From Nitrospiraceae bacterium (GTDB lineage Bacteria; Nitrospirota; Nitrospiria; Nitrospirales; Nitrospiraceae), in assembly GCA_919902665.1 (NCBI GenBank), contig CAKKRK010000051.1, positions 1 to 50,767 of the forward strand: a stretch of DNA of 50,767 nucleotides, read 5' to 3'. Under the pieces are notes generated by a model that made no database searches, was not told the origin of the DNA, and was given only the letters and a program-made list of their open reading frames with translations. Position numbers and translations under genes: made by a program. Positions 44,199 through 50,767 of this stretch are shown here, piece by piece (within the stretch, counting starts at the first letter, position 1; each line of letters starts with the position of its first letter).

Positions 44199-44852
44199 CT
44201 AGGAAGAGGAGGAGATGGGGAGTGCGACGGCATCTCGCAATTCGGCATAGACTTTCATGAGGCGGTTGTCTTCAAGCCGATACGCAAGGGCCATCGTGAC
44301 GAGTCCAAAGGCCAGCACAAGGGCGGCGAGGGCAATGACCGTGATGCCCGTGAGGGTTCCCCCCAGTGAAGCGAATCCTCCATCCAGGGCATATTGCACC
44401 ACGAAGGTCAGGGACCCGATCAAGACGACCGCAAGCCATAGGAGCGTCATGATGGCTGACGACCACGGCATCCGCTTCACGCACAACGTGTCCAACGATC
44501 CGTCCTGTTGTGAAAGATGAATCAGCCCTTTCACCGGCCAGGCGGTCCTGAACCGCCTGGAGAACAATCGATACTGGGGGCGGATTGCAATTTGGGAGAG
44601 CTGTGGATAAAACCAGGCCACTCCATGCGGAAGCATCAGCACCCTCTCGGGCGTGAACCGATCGCCTAGGGTTGTGAGCGCGGCTCCAGGCCACTGGTCT
44701 GGAGTGTTCGCGACACGGTACCCGTACCGAATGGCGTCTGGGGTCAGCCGAATAAAATACAGCCAATCACCGACGATCAGTCCGATAAACAAGAGCCCTG
44801 CGAAGAGGCCGGCCAGGATCATGCATGTAGCTATCCCATAGGAACTCAACAC
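44199..44852 (-). CDS. Membrane protein, hypothetical
   Basis: A 217-residue protein starting at GTG, with three or four hydrophobic helices (about residues 8-30, 132-152, 163-188). Between them is a soluble segment of about 100 residues containing RFTPERVLMLPHGVAWF. I do not recognise a family. The start has no convincing ribosome-binding site, so the N-terminus is uncertain. It is divergent from the PmtA-like methyltransferase gene, whose promoter lies in the intervening 255 bp. Confidence 0.6.
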   Translation of the reverse strand: MLSSYGIATCMILAGLFAGLLFIGLIVGDWLYFIRLTPDAIRYGYRVANTPDQWPGAALTTLGDRFTPERVLMLPHGVAWFYPQLSQIAIRPQYRLFSRRFRTAWPVKGLIHLSQQDGSLDTLCVKRMPWSSAIMTLLWLAVVLIGSLTFVVQYALDGGFASLGGTLTGITVIALAALVLAFGLVTMALAYRLEDNRLMKVYAELRDAVALPISSSS

Positions 44853-44940
44853 GAATCAAGGCGAAGAGGACCGGTCAGGATTCATTTTCTTTAGGCAACC
44901 CGACTGATGGTATTTCTTTCTCGCCTCACGCAAGAAGCTG

Positions 44941-44969
44941 TTGACTCAAGAGGATGAGTTGGCTACATT
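44941..44969 (+). promoter_or_regulatory. Strong sigma-70-like promoter of the PmtA-like gene
   Basis: TTGACT (44941-44946) and TACATT (44964-44969) flank a spacer of exactly 17 bases, matching five and four positions of the consensus boxes. A start near 44977 leaves a leader of about 130 bases before the ATG at 45108. The leader may hold regulation that I cannot identify. Confidence 0.6.
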
Positions 44970-45107
44970 ACCCGCCATTACGTTCCATGGCTGGCTTTGG
45001 CACCCGTCATGCCCTGCCTTTATGTTTACCCGCGTTGACAGAGCAAGTTGTTAGCCCTGCAGAGTCAGGGTTTTCAGAGAGTCGATCGTTTCAAGTCTGG
45101 AGGAGGC

Positions 45108-45845
45108 ATGGATCCCAACAAGATTGAGCGTGTCTACACGAACTACGCGGGGTTCTACGACAAAGTGTTTGGGAAAGTGTTTCATGAAGGGCGTGAATCG
45201 GCCGTTCGGAATCTCAATGTACAACCCGATGAACAGATCCTCGAAGTCGGTGTGGGGACTGGACTTGCGCTTCCCATGTATCCTCGCCATTGCCGCATTG
45301 TTGGGATCGACGTATCCGAAGGAATGCTGGCTAGGGCAAGGGAGAAGGCGGAAACTCACTCCCTCGACCACGTCCAGCTTCACCGAATGGATGCAGGAGC
45401 GATGGAATTCGAGGATGACAGCTTCGATACGGTTGTGGCGGCCTATGTCGTCACGGCGGTGCCAGACTATCGAACGGTGGTCAGTGAGATGATTCGGGTT
45501 TGCCGTCCCGGTGGCCGTATTATCATGCTCAACCACTTCAGCAATGGCAACAAAGTGATCAATGCGATGGAGCGAGTGATCTCGCCGTTGACCAAGCACC
45601 TGGGGTGGCGGACGGATCTGTCGCTTAGTACCGTGTTGGAAGGGACGTCGCTCCGCATCGCTCGCAATCAACGGGTGAATCCATTACGACTGTGGGCCTT
45701 GGTGGAGTGCATCAACGGCAAGGGCCAGCGGACGAACGGGAATGGCACGGCACACCCTGCTTCAGGGTATGTGAACGGCAACGGAACAGCCGGTTTTGCA
45801 AATGGGAACGGCAACGGGCGTTACTCCCCCGAGCACGCGCACTAA
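45108..45845 (+). CDS. Phospholipid N-methyltransferase-like (PmtA-type) protein
   Basis: A 245-residue class I methyltransferase; I start it at 45108 because GGAGGAGGC lies right upstream. Motif I is ILEVGVGTGLALPMYP, followed by IVGIDVSEGMLARAREKA and CRPGGRIIMLNHFS. The order and length of the catalytic domain resemble Rhodobacter-type PmtA, which methylates phosphatidylethanolamine to phosphatidylcholine. The last ~40 residues are low-complexity Asn-Gly repeats (NGNGTA units), unusual in the family. Substrate not proven; a quinone or other methyltransferase is possible. Confidence 0.82.
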   Translation: MDPNKIERVYTNYAGFYDKVFGKVFHEGRESAVRNLNVQPDEQILEVGVGTGLALPMYPRHCRIVGIDVSEGMLARAREKAETHSLDHVQLHRMDAGAMEFEDDSFDTVVAAYVVTAVPDYRTVVSEMIRVCRPGGRIIMLNHFSNGNKVINAMERVISPLTKHLGWRTDLSLSTVLEGTSLRIARNQRVNPLRLWALVECINGKGQRTNGNGTAHPASGYVNGNGTAGFANGNGNGRYSPEHAH

Positions 45846-45868
45846 TCGGCGTTCCCCCTCATCGCTAC

Positions 45869-46687
45869 TTATCGACTGTGTCGTGTCTGGAGTTCCCGAA
45901 TCAACCATCCCTCCCATTCACGACCTGGGATGATCGTTGTCCCGACGAGACAGTCACCGGCGAACTGTTGAGTGATTTGATCAGCCAGCACTTCGAGGAT
46001 TCGGCTCATCCGCCGATCCTGAATCCCCATCACCCGCAACATCAGACCAAAGCCTTGCCCTTCCAGTGGACCATAGCCCAGGACGTGGACCCTATGCTCC
46101 TCGCTGGCCGTAGATTCGCCTGCTGGAATCAGATCCCCTTCCCACTGCACCGCCGGATGAATCGCGACCGCCCGCGTCGCGTCACGCCATGTGCACGGCA
46201 GACCGGCTCGATCCAGTTGGTGTAACAGCCACTCCACCGTGGGGCCTTCGGTCGCTCGGCCTTGGAAGATCCATCGAGCGAACTCGGCCGCCTGATCGGC
46301 CGTCACGAATGGCGTGGCGATTTCATCCAGAGCGGCCTCATCGCACACCACGTAGAGCTCCCCCTGGGGATCGAACCAAAAGCGCATTTTCCCCGCAGTG
46401 AACTCCGTCTGGATCACGCCAAGGGATGAACAATCAGTCCCATCTTGTTCGAAGACGGAGAAATCCGTGACGCCGGTCATCGTGAGCTTGGCCACTCGGA
46501 CGTATCCGCGAACCTCATAACGGATTATGAGCGAGATGGTCGTACCGGCCGGTACTTCCCGTGTAGAGCCTTCGTCGAAGAGACGGCGTTTGGAAATCTG
46601 CAGGTCGGTCACATATCCTGAGCGAAAACCGCCCGTATGCCCGATGAACCACCGAAGGTCTTCCACGTTCTTAATGGAGTGCTTCAT
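45869..46687 (-). CDS. Conserved hypothetical protein (272 residues)
   Basis: A 272-residue soluble protein with no signal, membrane or known domain that I can name. The middle reads FDPQGELYVVCDEAALDEIA and the later part VLGYGPLEGQGFGLMLRVMG. It may consist of two similar alpha/beta halves, but I cannot show that. It lies 10 bp downstream of the methyltransferase-like gene on the same strand, so the two may form a unit. Function unknown. Confidence 0.6.
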   Translation of the reverse strand: MKHSIKNVEDLRWFIGHTGGFRSGYVTDLQISKRRLFDEGSTREVPAGTTISLIIRYEVRGYVRVAKLTMTGVTDFSVFEQDGTDCSSLGVIQTEFTAGKMRFWFDPQGELYVVCDEAALDEIATPFVTADQAAEFARWIFQGRATEGPTVEWLLHQLDRAGLPCTWRDATRAVAIHPAVQWEGDLIPAGESTASEEHRVHVLGYGPLEGQGFGLMLRVMGIQDRRMSRILEVLADQITQQFAGDCLVGTTIIPGREWEGWLIRELQTRHSR

Positions 46688-46697
46688 GTGACAAATA

Positions 46698-47582
46698 CTA
46701 GTTCTGGTATGGAGACGTGTGCGACGCGTGTGCGCTCGTCCAGCACGATACCACAGCAGGACGCCGAGAACGCAACAGGGTTCTGACCTCGTATGAGCCG
46801 TACCGTACGAGGCCGACCTTTTCGCACCAGGCGGCAGCGATTGCCGCTTCGTCCCGGCCTTGGTTGACCATGACGAATAAACCGTGAGGGGTGAGATTGC
46901 GGGCTACCCGAGAAAACAATGCGTGCGGCGTTAACACTGAGAGCGGCATCCGCCAGGCCAGCACAGGGCCCGGCGTCACGAAGGGATACCACGCGGTAAC
47001 GACGTCAGCCGGATGATCATAGCCGGCATAGTCGCCGACGATGAACTGTGTATTCGGCAGGTTTTGGATATAGCCATGGGCATAGTCGAGGCGACTATAT
47101 CCATTGGTGTAGATCCGGTGCCCTTCGACCTCAACGCCGACCAGCTCCGATGGCTGAAAGAACGCATGCAAGGCGGCCGCATACCAGAAGTTACTCGACC
47201 CCATATCCTGAACGGCTCCACCTACTGAATAGGGTAAGCCGAGCGCCGACCAGGTTCGTTCCAGCACCTCAAGATAGTCGTATTGCTTCAGGGCCGTCGA
47301 CTGTTCTGCCTGCCGTTCGAATCCTACACGGAAGCGTCGTTGGAGTGAGGCGATACGTGCTTGCTGAATGCCGCTCAGTTGAGAAAGTCGCCTGACCGGT
47401 CGTTCACGATACGCTCCTCGAGACCAGGCGAATCGTTCCCCAAGGTGGTACCAGAATGCGTGATATCGAGAGGCGAGCAATTGCCGGATCGAATAAGACG
47501 GTGGGGTGTCATGCGAATTCAACAGTATGGAGGGGGCATGATCCTGAACACCGACGTTTTGCTCGACAACGGAAATGGGCAT
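46698..47582 (-). CDS. Methyltransferase-like hypothetical protein
   Basis: A 294-residue protein with a possible S-adenosylmethionine-binding core: VQDMGSSNFWYAAAL in place of motif I (with the DxGS pattern), ELVGVEVEGHRIYTNG after it, then FIVGDYAGY and ADVVTAWYPFVTPG, which suit a Rossmann-like methyltransferase. The motif is degenerate, so catalysis is uncertain. It is first in a two-gene unit with the 45869 gene. No signal peptide or membrane helix. Role unknown. Confidence 0.6.
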   Translation of the reverse strand: MPISVVEQNVGVQDHAPSILLNSHDTPPSYSIRQLLASRYHAFWYHLGERFAWSRGAYRERPVRRLSQLSGIQQARIASLQRRFRVGFERQAEQSTALKQYDYLEVLERTWSALGLPYSVGGAVQDMGSSNFWYAAALHAFFQPSELVGVEVEGHRIYTNGYSRLDYAHGYIQNLPNTQFIVGDYAGYDHPADVVTAWYPFVTPGPVLAWRMPLSVLTPHALFSRVARNLTPHGLFVMVNQGRDEAAIAAAWCEKVGLVRYGSYEVRTLLRSRRPAVVSCWTSAHASHTSPYQN

Positions 47583-48165
47583 AATACTTCTTCTTCGGAA
47601 GATTGGCCCAAGGCCTGAAGGGAAGCGGCTGGAAAAGATAGAGCGAGATCAGGGGGATAGAGTGCGCACGAATACTTCCGTCGCCGCTTACTCTCTGAAG
47701 AGGTACTGCGGATATGGTGTCGAATTGCTTGGCGAGGCGCGGATCGGCAACACAGATGGCTGAGGATCTTGTCGATCACCCGAGAATCTTCGATCGCAGC
47801 GATGATCTTCAGATCGCTGCCGCAGTTGGGTAGCGCTCGATGTCAAGGTTGAATGCTAGTTTGAGCAGTCGAGCCCAGCTCCTGCACAGCGCTTTTTTGC
47901 GCTGAGGCCTTAGTGGTTCAGGCTTTGCTAGGAGGCCCTAGCGGCGGAGCGGAAACGATTTGACCGCGCAACGTGGTGTTGGGAGCTCAATCGGGGAGCC
48001 AGCAATGCTGGTGATGCTGCCGGGAAGGCCAAAATCTTCATCTGATTCGTGCATCATTCATAGGAAACTCAGCTTGCGAGGCCTGCTGGAGAAAGTGTAT
48101 GTATTCCTCCAGTACATTTCCAGGTCATGACTTTTACTGATCCCTGCTGAATTGGACTCAAAAAC
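47583..48165. other. 583-bp intergenic gap with hairpins
   Basis: No reading frame with a supported start was seen. It contains CAGCGC-T6-GCGCTG (47887-47904) and GCTAGG-AGGC-CCTAGC (47927-47942), two short hairpins 22 bp apart, within GC-rich DNA. They could fold as an untranslated-leader or small-RNA structure, or be spacer repeats. Nothing else was recognised. Confidence 0.4.
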
Positions 48166-48852
48166 ATGAAGAGAGCCATCTGCCTCCAACACGTTTCTTT
48201 TGAGGGGCCTGGTGCTTTTGCCTCATCCCTTTCGACTCGTATGGTGAGTCTTGAGCGCTATCTTGTCCCTGAAAATGGATTGCCAAAAGATGCTGGTGAT
48301 CTATTGATTGTGATGGGGGGGCCGATGTCAGTAAATGACTCAGATAATTGGATTACCGAGGAGACCGCTTTCATCCGATCAGCCTTGCGGGCAGGTAAGC
48401 CGGTGATTGGCGTGTGCCTAGGGAGTCAGTTCATGGCAAAGGCGCTCGGTGCGACGGTGAGGTCAGGTAAGGCATTGGAGATCGGTATGACTCCTGTTCG
48501 TCTCACTGGCGATGGAAAACAAGATCCTGTGTTTGGGGCTGGCTCAGAATCCTTTGAGGTCTTTGAATGGCACGGGGAAATCTTCGACTTACCCAGTGAT
48601 TGTGTCCCGTTGGCTGGATCCGAGATTGCGCCACTGCAGGCATTTCGTTACGGCGATCGGGCCTATGGCCTGCTGTTTCATGCGGAAATGGAGGAAGGTG
48701 GTATCGACTCATTGTGCCGAGAATGTGCTCCGGATTTGATCAAAGCTCGTCTTACGGCCCATCAGGTCAAGGCTACCGCACTGCCGCGACTCCCACAACT
48801 CCATGAGATGGCCGATCGACTCATCGGCCATCTTCTTAAACCTACACGTTGA
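48166..48852 (+). CDS. Class I glutamine amidotransferase
   Basis: A 228-residue stand-alone GATase1 domain. The nucleophilic Cys84 is in GVCLGSQFMAKALG, and the His-Glu pair is suggested by LLFHAEMEEGG. Earlier, LLIVMGGPMSVNDSDNW is typical of GMP synthase-like amidotransferases. The acceptor protein is unknown; the family often provides ammonia to a partner or hydrolyses gamma-glutamyl compounds. It stands 129 bp upstream of dapL on the same strand. The ribosome-binding site is weak. Confidence 0.88.
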   Translation: MKRAICLQHVSFEGPGAFASSLSTRMVSLERYLVPENGLPKDAGDLLIVMGGPMSVNDSDNWITEETAFIRSALRAGKPVIGVCLGSQFMAKALGATVRSGKALEIGMTPVRLTGDGKQDPVFGAGSESFEVFEWHGEIFDLPSDCVPLAGSEIAPLQAFRYGDRAYGLLFHAEMEEGGIDSLCRECAPDLIKARLTAHQVKATALPRLPQLHEMADRLIGHLLKPTR

Positions 48853-48879
48853 TTGCCGGCGCTGCTCTGAAGTAACCTA

Positions 48880-48900
48880 ACGCGTTCAGTTTGAACGTGT
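48880..48900. promoter_or_regulatory. Near-perfect palindrome upstream of dapL
   Basis: ACGCGTTCA (48880-48888) and TGAACGTGT (48892-48900) are complementary at eight of nine positions around a 3-base centre. Its place, about 80 bases before the dapL ATG, suits an operator for a dimeric repressor or a terminator of the amidotransferase gene. No regulator can be named. Confidence 0.4.
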
Positions 48901-48981
48901 AACAGTGAGAAGGTTCTTCCCCGCACGTTCTAACCTTGTCACGTTCCAATATGTGAACTCATCTCGAAAGGAGCCAAAGGA

Positions 48982-50157
48982 ATGGCCGGTTTTCCGATCG
49001 AAGTTGCCACACGCATCAAGACGCTGCCTCCCTATTTGTTTGCCGCGATCGATAAGATGAAGCAGGAGGCCATCGCGCGTGGCGTGGATATCATTAACCT
49101 CGGCATCGGCGACCCTGATTTGCCGACGCCTGCGCCGATTATCGACAGTTTAGCCAAAGCAGCGAAGGACCCCAAGCACCACCAGTACCCCTCCTATGAA
49201 GGCATGTTGTCTTTCAGAAAAGCCGTGGCTGGTTGGTACAAACGCCGTTTCAATGTGACGCTTGATCCAGCGAACGAGGTCCTCACGCTGATCGGCTCAA
49301 AAGAGGGTATTGGGCATATCCACCTTGCCTTTGTCGACCCTGGCGATGTGGTGCTGGTTCCCAGCCCCGGCTATCCGGTGTATCCCGTCGGTACCGGATT
49401 TTCAGGTGGTGTGTCGCATCTCATGCCGCTGACAAAAGCCAATGGATTCCTGCCGGATCTGAATGCGATCCCAAAGGATGTGGCTAGGAAAGCCAAGCTG
49501 ATGTGGCTGAACTCTCCGAATAATCCGACATCCGTGATTATGACGAAGGACTACTTTAAGCGGGCCATCGAGTTCGCACAGGATAATCAGATCATCATCT
49601 GCCACGACGCGGCCTACTCGGAAATCTACTACGACGGCAAGCGCCCAGCGAGTTTTATGGAAGTGGATGGTGCCAAGGATGTTGGCGTGGAGTTCCACTC
49701 GCTCTCGAAGACGTACAACATGACCGGCTGGCGTCTGGGATTTGTCGTCGGCAACAAGGATGTGTTGGCAGGCCTCGGCAAGGTGAAGAGCAACCTCGAC
49801 TCAGGCTGTTTTGAGGCGGTTCAAGAGGCCGGCATTACAGCGTTGGGCTTGGACGACTCGGTCACCGACGGCATCCGAACGATCTACCAGGAGCGCCGCG
49901 ATACGCTCATTCCTGGGCTCAAGCAGTTGGGATTGGAAGTGGATGCGCCACCCGCCGCTTTCTATATCTGGGTGACGGTGCCGAAGGGCTATACCTCCAC
50001 GTCCTTCACCGCCCATCTGCTGGAAAAAACAGGGATCGTGACGACGCCGGGCAACGGCTTTGGCGCACCGGGCGAAGGCTATATCCGCATGACGGTCTGC
50101 ACGACCAAAGAACGGTTAGCGGAAGCGGTCGAGCGGATCAAAAAAGTGGGATTCTAA
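48982..50157 (+). CDS. dapL: LL-diaminopimelate aminotransferase
   Basis: A 391-residue PLP-dependent aminotransferase that makes LL-diaminopimelate directly from tetrahydrodipicolinate in lysine and peptidoglycan synthesis. The PLP-binding Lys is in SLSKTYNMTGWRLGF; INLGIGDPDLPTPAPI, YPSYEGMLSFRKAVAGWY, WLNSPNNPTS and the C-terminal PGNGFGAPGEGYIRM are present. Length is normal. An AAAGGAGCC/AAAGGA ribosome-binding site precedes the ATG. DapL is the lysine route found in Nitrospira, plants and some other bacteria, which supports the proposed host. Confidence 0.93.
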   Translation: MAGFPIEVATRIKTLPPYLFAAIDKMKQEAIARGVDIINLGIGDPDLPTPAPIIDSLAKAAKDPKHHQYPSYEGMLSFRKAVAGWYKRRFNVTLDPANEVLTLIGSKEGIGHIHLAFVDPGDVVLVPSPGYPVYPVGTGFSGGVSHLMPLTKANGFLPDLNAIPKDVARKAKLMWLNSPNNPTSVIMTKDYFKRAIEFAQDNQIIICHDAAYSEIYYDGKRPASFMEVDGAKDVGVEFHSLSKTYNMTGWRLGFVVGNKDVLAGLGKVKSNLDSGCFEAVQEAGITALGLDDSVTDGIRTIYQERRDTLIPGLKQLGLEVDAPPAAFYIWVTVPKGYTSTSFTAHLLEKTGIVTTPGNGFGAPGEGYIRMTVCTTKERLAEAVERIKKVGF

Positions 50158-50167
50158 TTCTAATTGG

Positions 50168-50242
50168 TAAGAGAGTGAAGGGTAAGGGGTGAGGCGAAAA
50201 GATATGGAGTTTGGCCCCTTACTCTTTACCCCTCACTCTTAA
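50168..50242. repeat. Imperfect inverted repeat in the dapL-folK spacer
   Basis: The left arm TAAGAGAGTGAAGGGTAAGG and the right arm, complement of TTAAGAGTGAGGGGTAAAGA, match at most positions, and lie in a spacer built from GTAAGGGGTGAGG-like words. It could act as a terminator of dapL without a U-tract. It belongs to the same style of word-like palindromic spacer seen between the atp genes. Confidence 0.45.
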
Positions 50243-50248
50243 CTCGCT

Positions 50249-50767
50249 ATGGAGACGGTCTTCATCGGATTTGGATCGAACGTCGGCGATCGAGTCGATT
50301 TTTGCGATCGAGCAGTGACGTTGCTCAGCCTCCTCCCACATTCTCGACTTCAAGGCGTCTCACTGCTGTATGAAACAGAACCGGTACGTGACCAGATCGA
50401 TCCCGAAGAGGGATGGTTCCTCAACGGGGTGGTGCAGCTTGAAACGAACATTACTCCCCGCAGCCTCCTCTCGACACTCCAGGAAATTGAACGGGCACTT
50501 GATCGAGATGAAGACAATCGGTCTGGTCCTCGCACGATCGACTTAGACATCCTCTTCTATGGGGAGCATGTGATCAAGGAGCCAGGGCTGGCCATTCCGC
50601 ATCCTCGTCTCCATCAACGCCGATTCGTCCTCATGCCGATGAATGAACTGGATCCACTCTGGGTCCATCCAACGCTCAACCAATCGGTGGCACAGTTACT
50701 GACGGCGGCCAGGGACCAGTCTCAAGTGCGTCTCCTGTTCCCTCAGCCTTCAACCAGATACGGGTCA
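50249..50767 (+). CDS. folK: 2-amino-4-hydroxy-6-hydroxymethyldihydropteridine diphosphokinase (partial, 3' end off the window)
   Basis: At least 173 codons of HPPK, which pyrophosphorylates 6-hydroxymethyl-7,8-dihydropterin in folate synthesis. The N-terminus METVFIGFGSNVGDR, the motif SGPRTIDLDILFYG with its Mg2+/ATP residues, and HPRLHQRRFVLMPM are intact. The frame is open to the end of the window with no stop, so its C-terminus is not seen; the domain is already near its usual length. It follows dapL by 91 bp and is probably in the same unit. Confidence 0.93.
   Translation, partial: METVFIGFGSNVGDRVDFCDRAVTLLSLLPHSRLQGVSLLYETEPVRDQIDPEEGWFLNGVVQLETNITPRSLLSTLQEIERALDRDEDNRSGPRTIDLDILFYGEHVIKEPGLAIPHPRLHQRRFVLMPMNELDPLWVHPTLNQSVAQLLTAARDQSQVRLLFPQPSTRYGS

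Overview
The window reads as a chromosomal segment of a Gram-negative, moderately GC-rich bacterium, most likely a Nitrospira-type organism (phylum Nitrospirota). This rests on the overall gene set, not on a database search: LL-diaminopimelate aminotransferase (DapL), larB/larC, many outer-membrane barrels and lipoproteins, and palindromic intergenic spacers. Nearly all of the window is ordinary, densely packed chromosome. I see no rRNA, tRNA, CRISPR array, transposase or prophage.

Region by region. 0-1.4 kb: a divergent secreted HEAT-repeat protein. 1.4-6.5 kb: the F1 sector of ATP synthase (atpH-A-G-D-C), without Fo genes beside it. 6.7-8.9 kb: an RluD-type pseudouridine synthase coupled to an unknown gene, a small zinc ribbon and a GNAT acetyltransferase. 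8.9-10.6 kb: two divergent paralogous outer-membrane barrels, one with a tandemly repeated N-terminus. 10.7-13.3 kb: a Znu-type zinc/manganese ABC importer. 13.5-15.2 kb: anmK (cell-wall recycling) and a DUF2726-like protein. 15.2-18.9 kb: a TPR protein, a beta-helix protein, a REC-GGDEF regulator, a decayed small gene, a lipoprotein and a 65-residue protein.

19.1-21.0 kb holds the most interesting pair: a MotA/TolQ-like protein with a helical tail followed by a MotB/OmpA-like protein. They resemble the ZorA/ZorB stator of Zorya phage-defence systems but have no ZorC, ZorD or ZorE partner. 21.1-25.5 kb is a tightly overlapping minus-strand cluster: larC, a Ca2+/cation exchanger, pdxA, a small gene and rsmA. 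26.2-28.0 kb is gpsA-larB, so both nickel-pincer genes lie about 1 kb apart. 29.5-31.5 kb carries an arginine dihydrolase-like gene overlapping an ornithine cyclodeaminase-like gene, which look like the two halves of the cyanobacterial AgrE/ArgZ enzyme in reversed order.

31.6-38.7 kb: truD, a metallophosphoesterase, a HEAT protein, a metallo-beta-lactamase-fold protein, a short inverted-repeat element, a SirB1-like protein, an ABC-2 exporter and a LON-domain protein. 38.9-41.1 kb: a CrtC/AttH-like lipocalin gene, a methyltransferase gene, and then a decayed second copy of the lipocalin gene's 3' end. 41.1-47.6 kb: an M15 peptidase, a seven-Asp-box propeller lipoprotein, a His-rich lipoprotein, membrane and unknown proteins, and a PmtA-like methyltransferase with an Asn-Gly-rich tail. 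47.6-50.8 kb: a long non-coding gap, a class I glutamine amidotransferase, dapL and the start of folK, which runs off the window.
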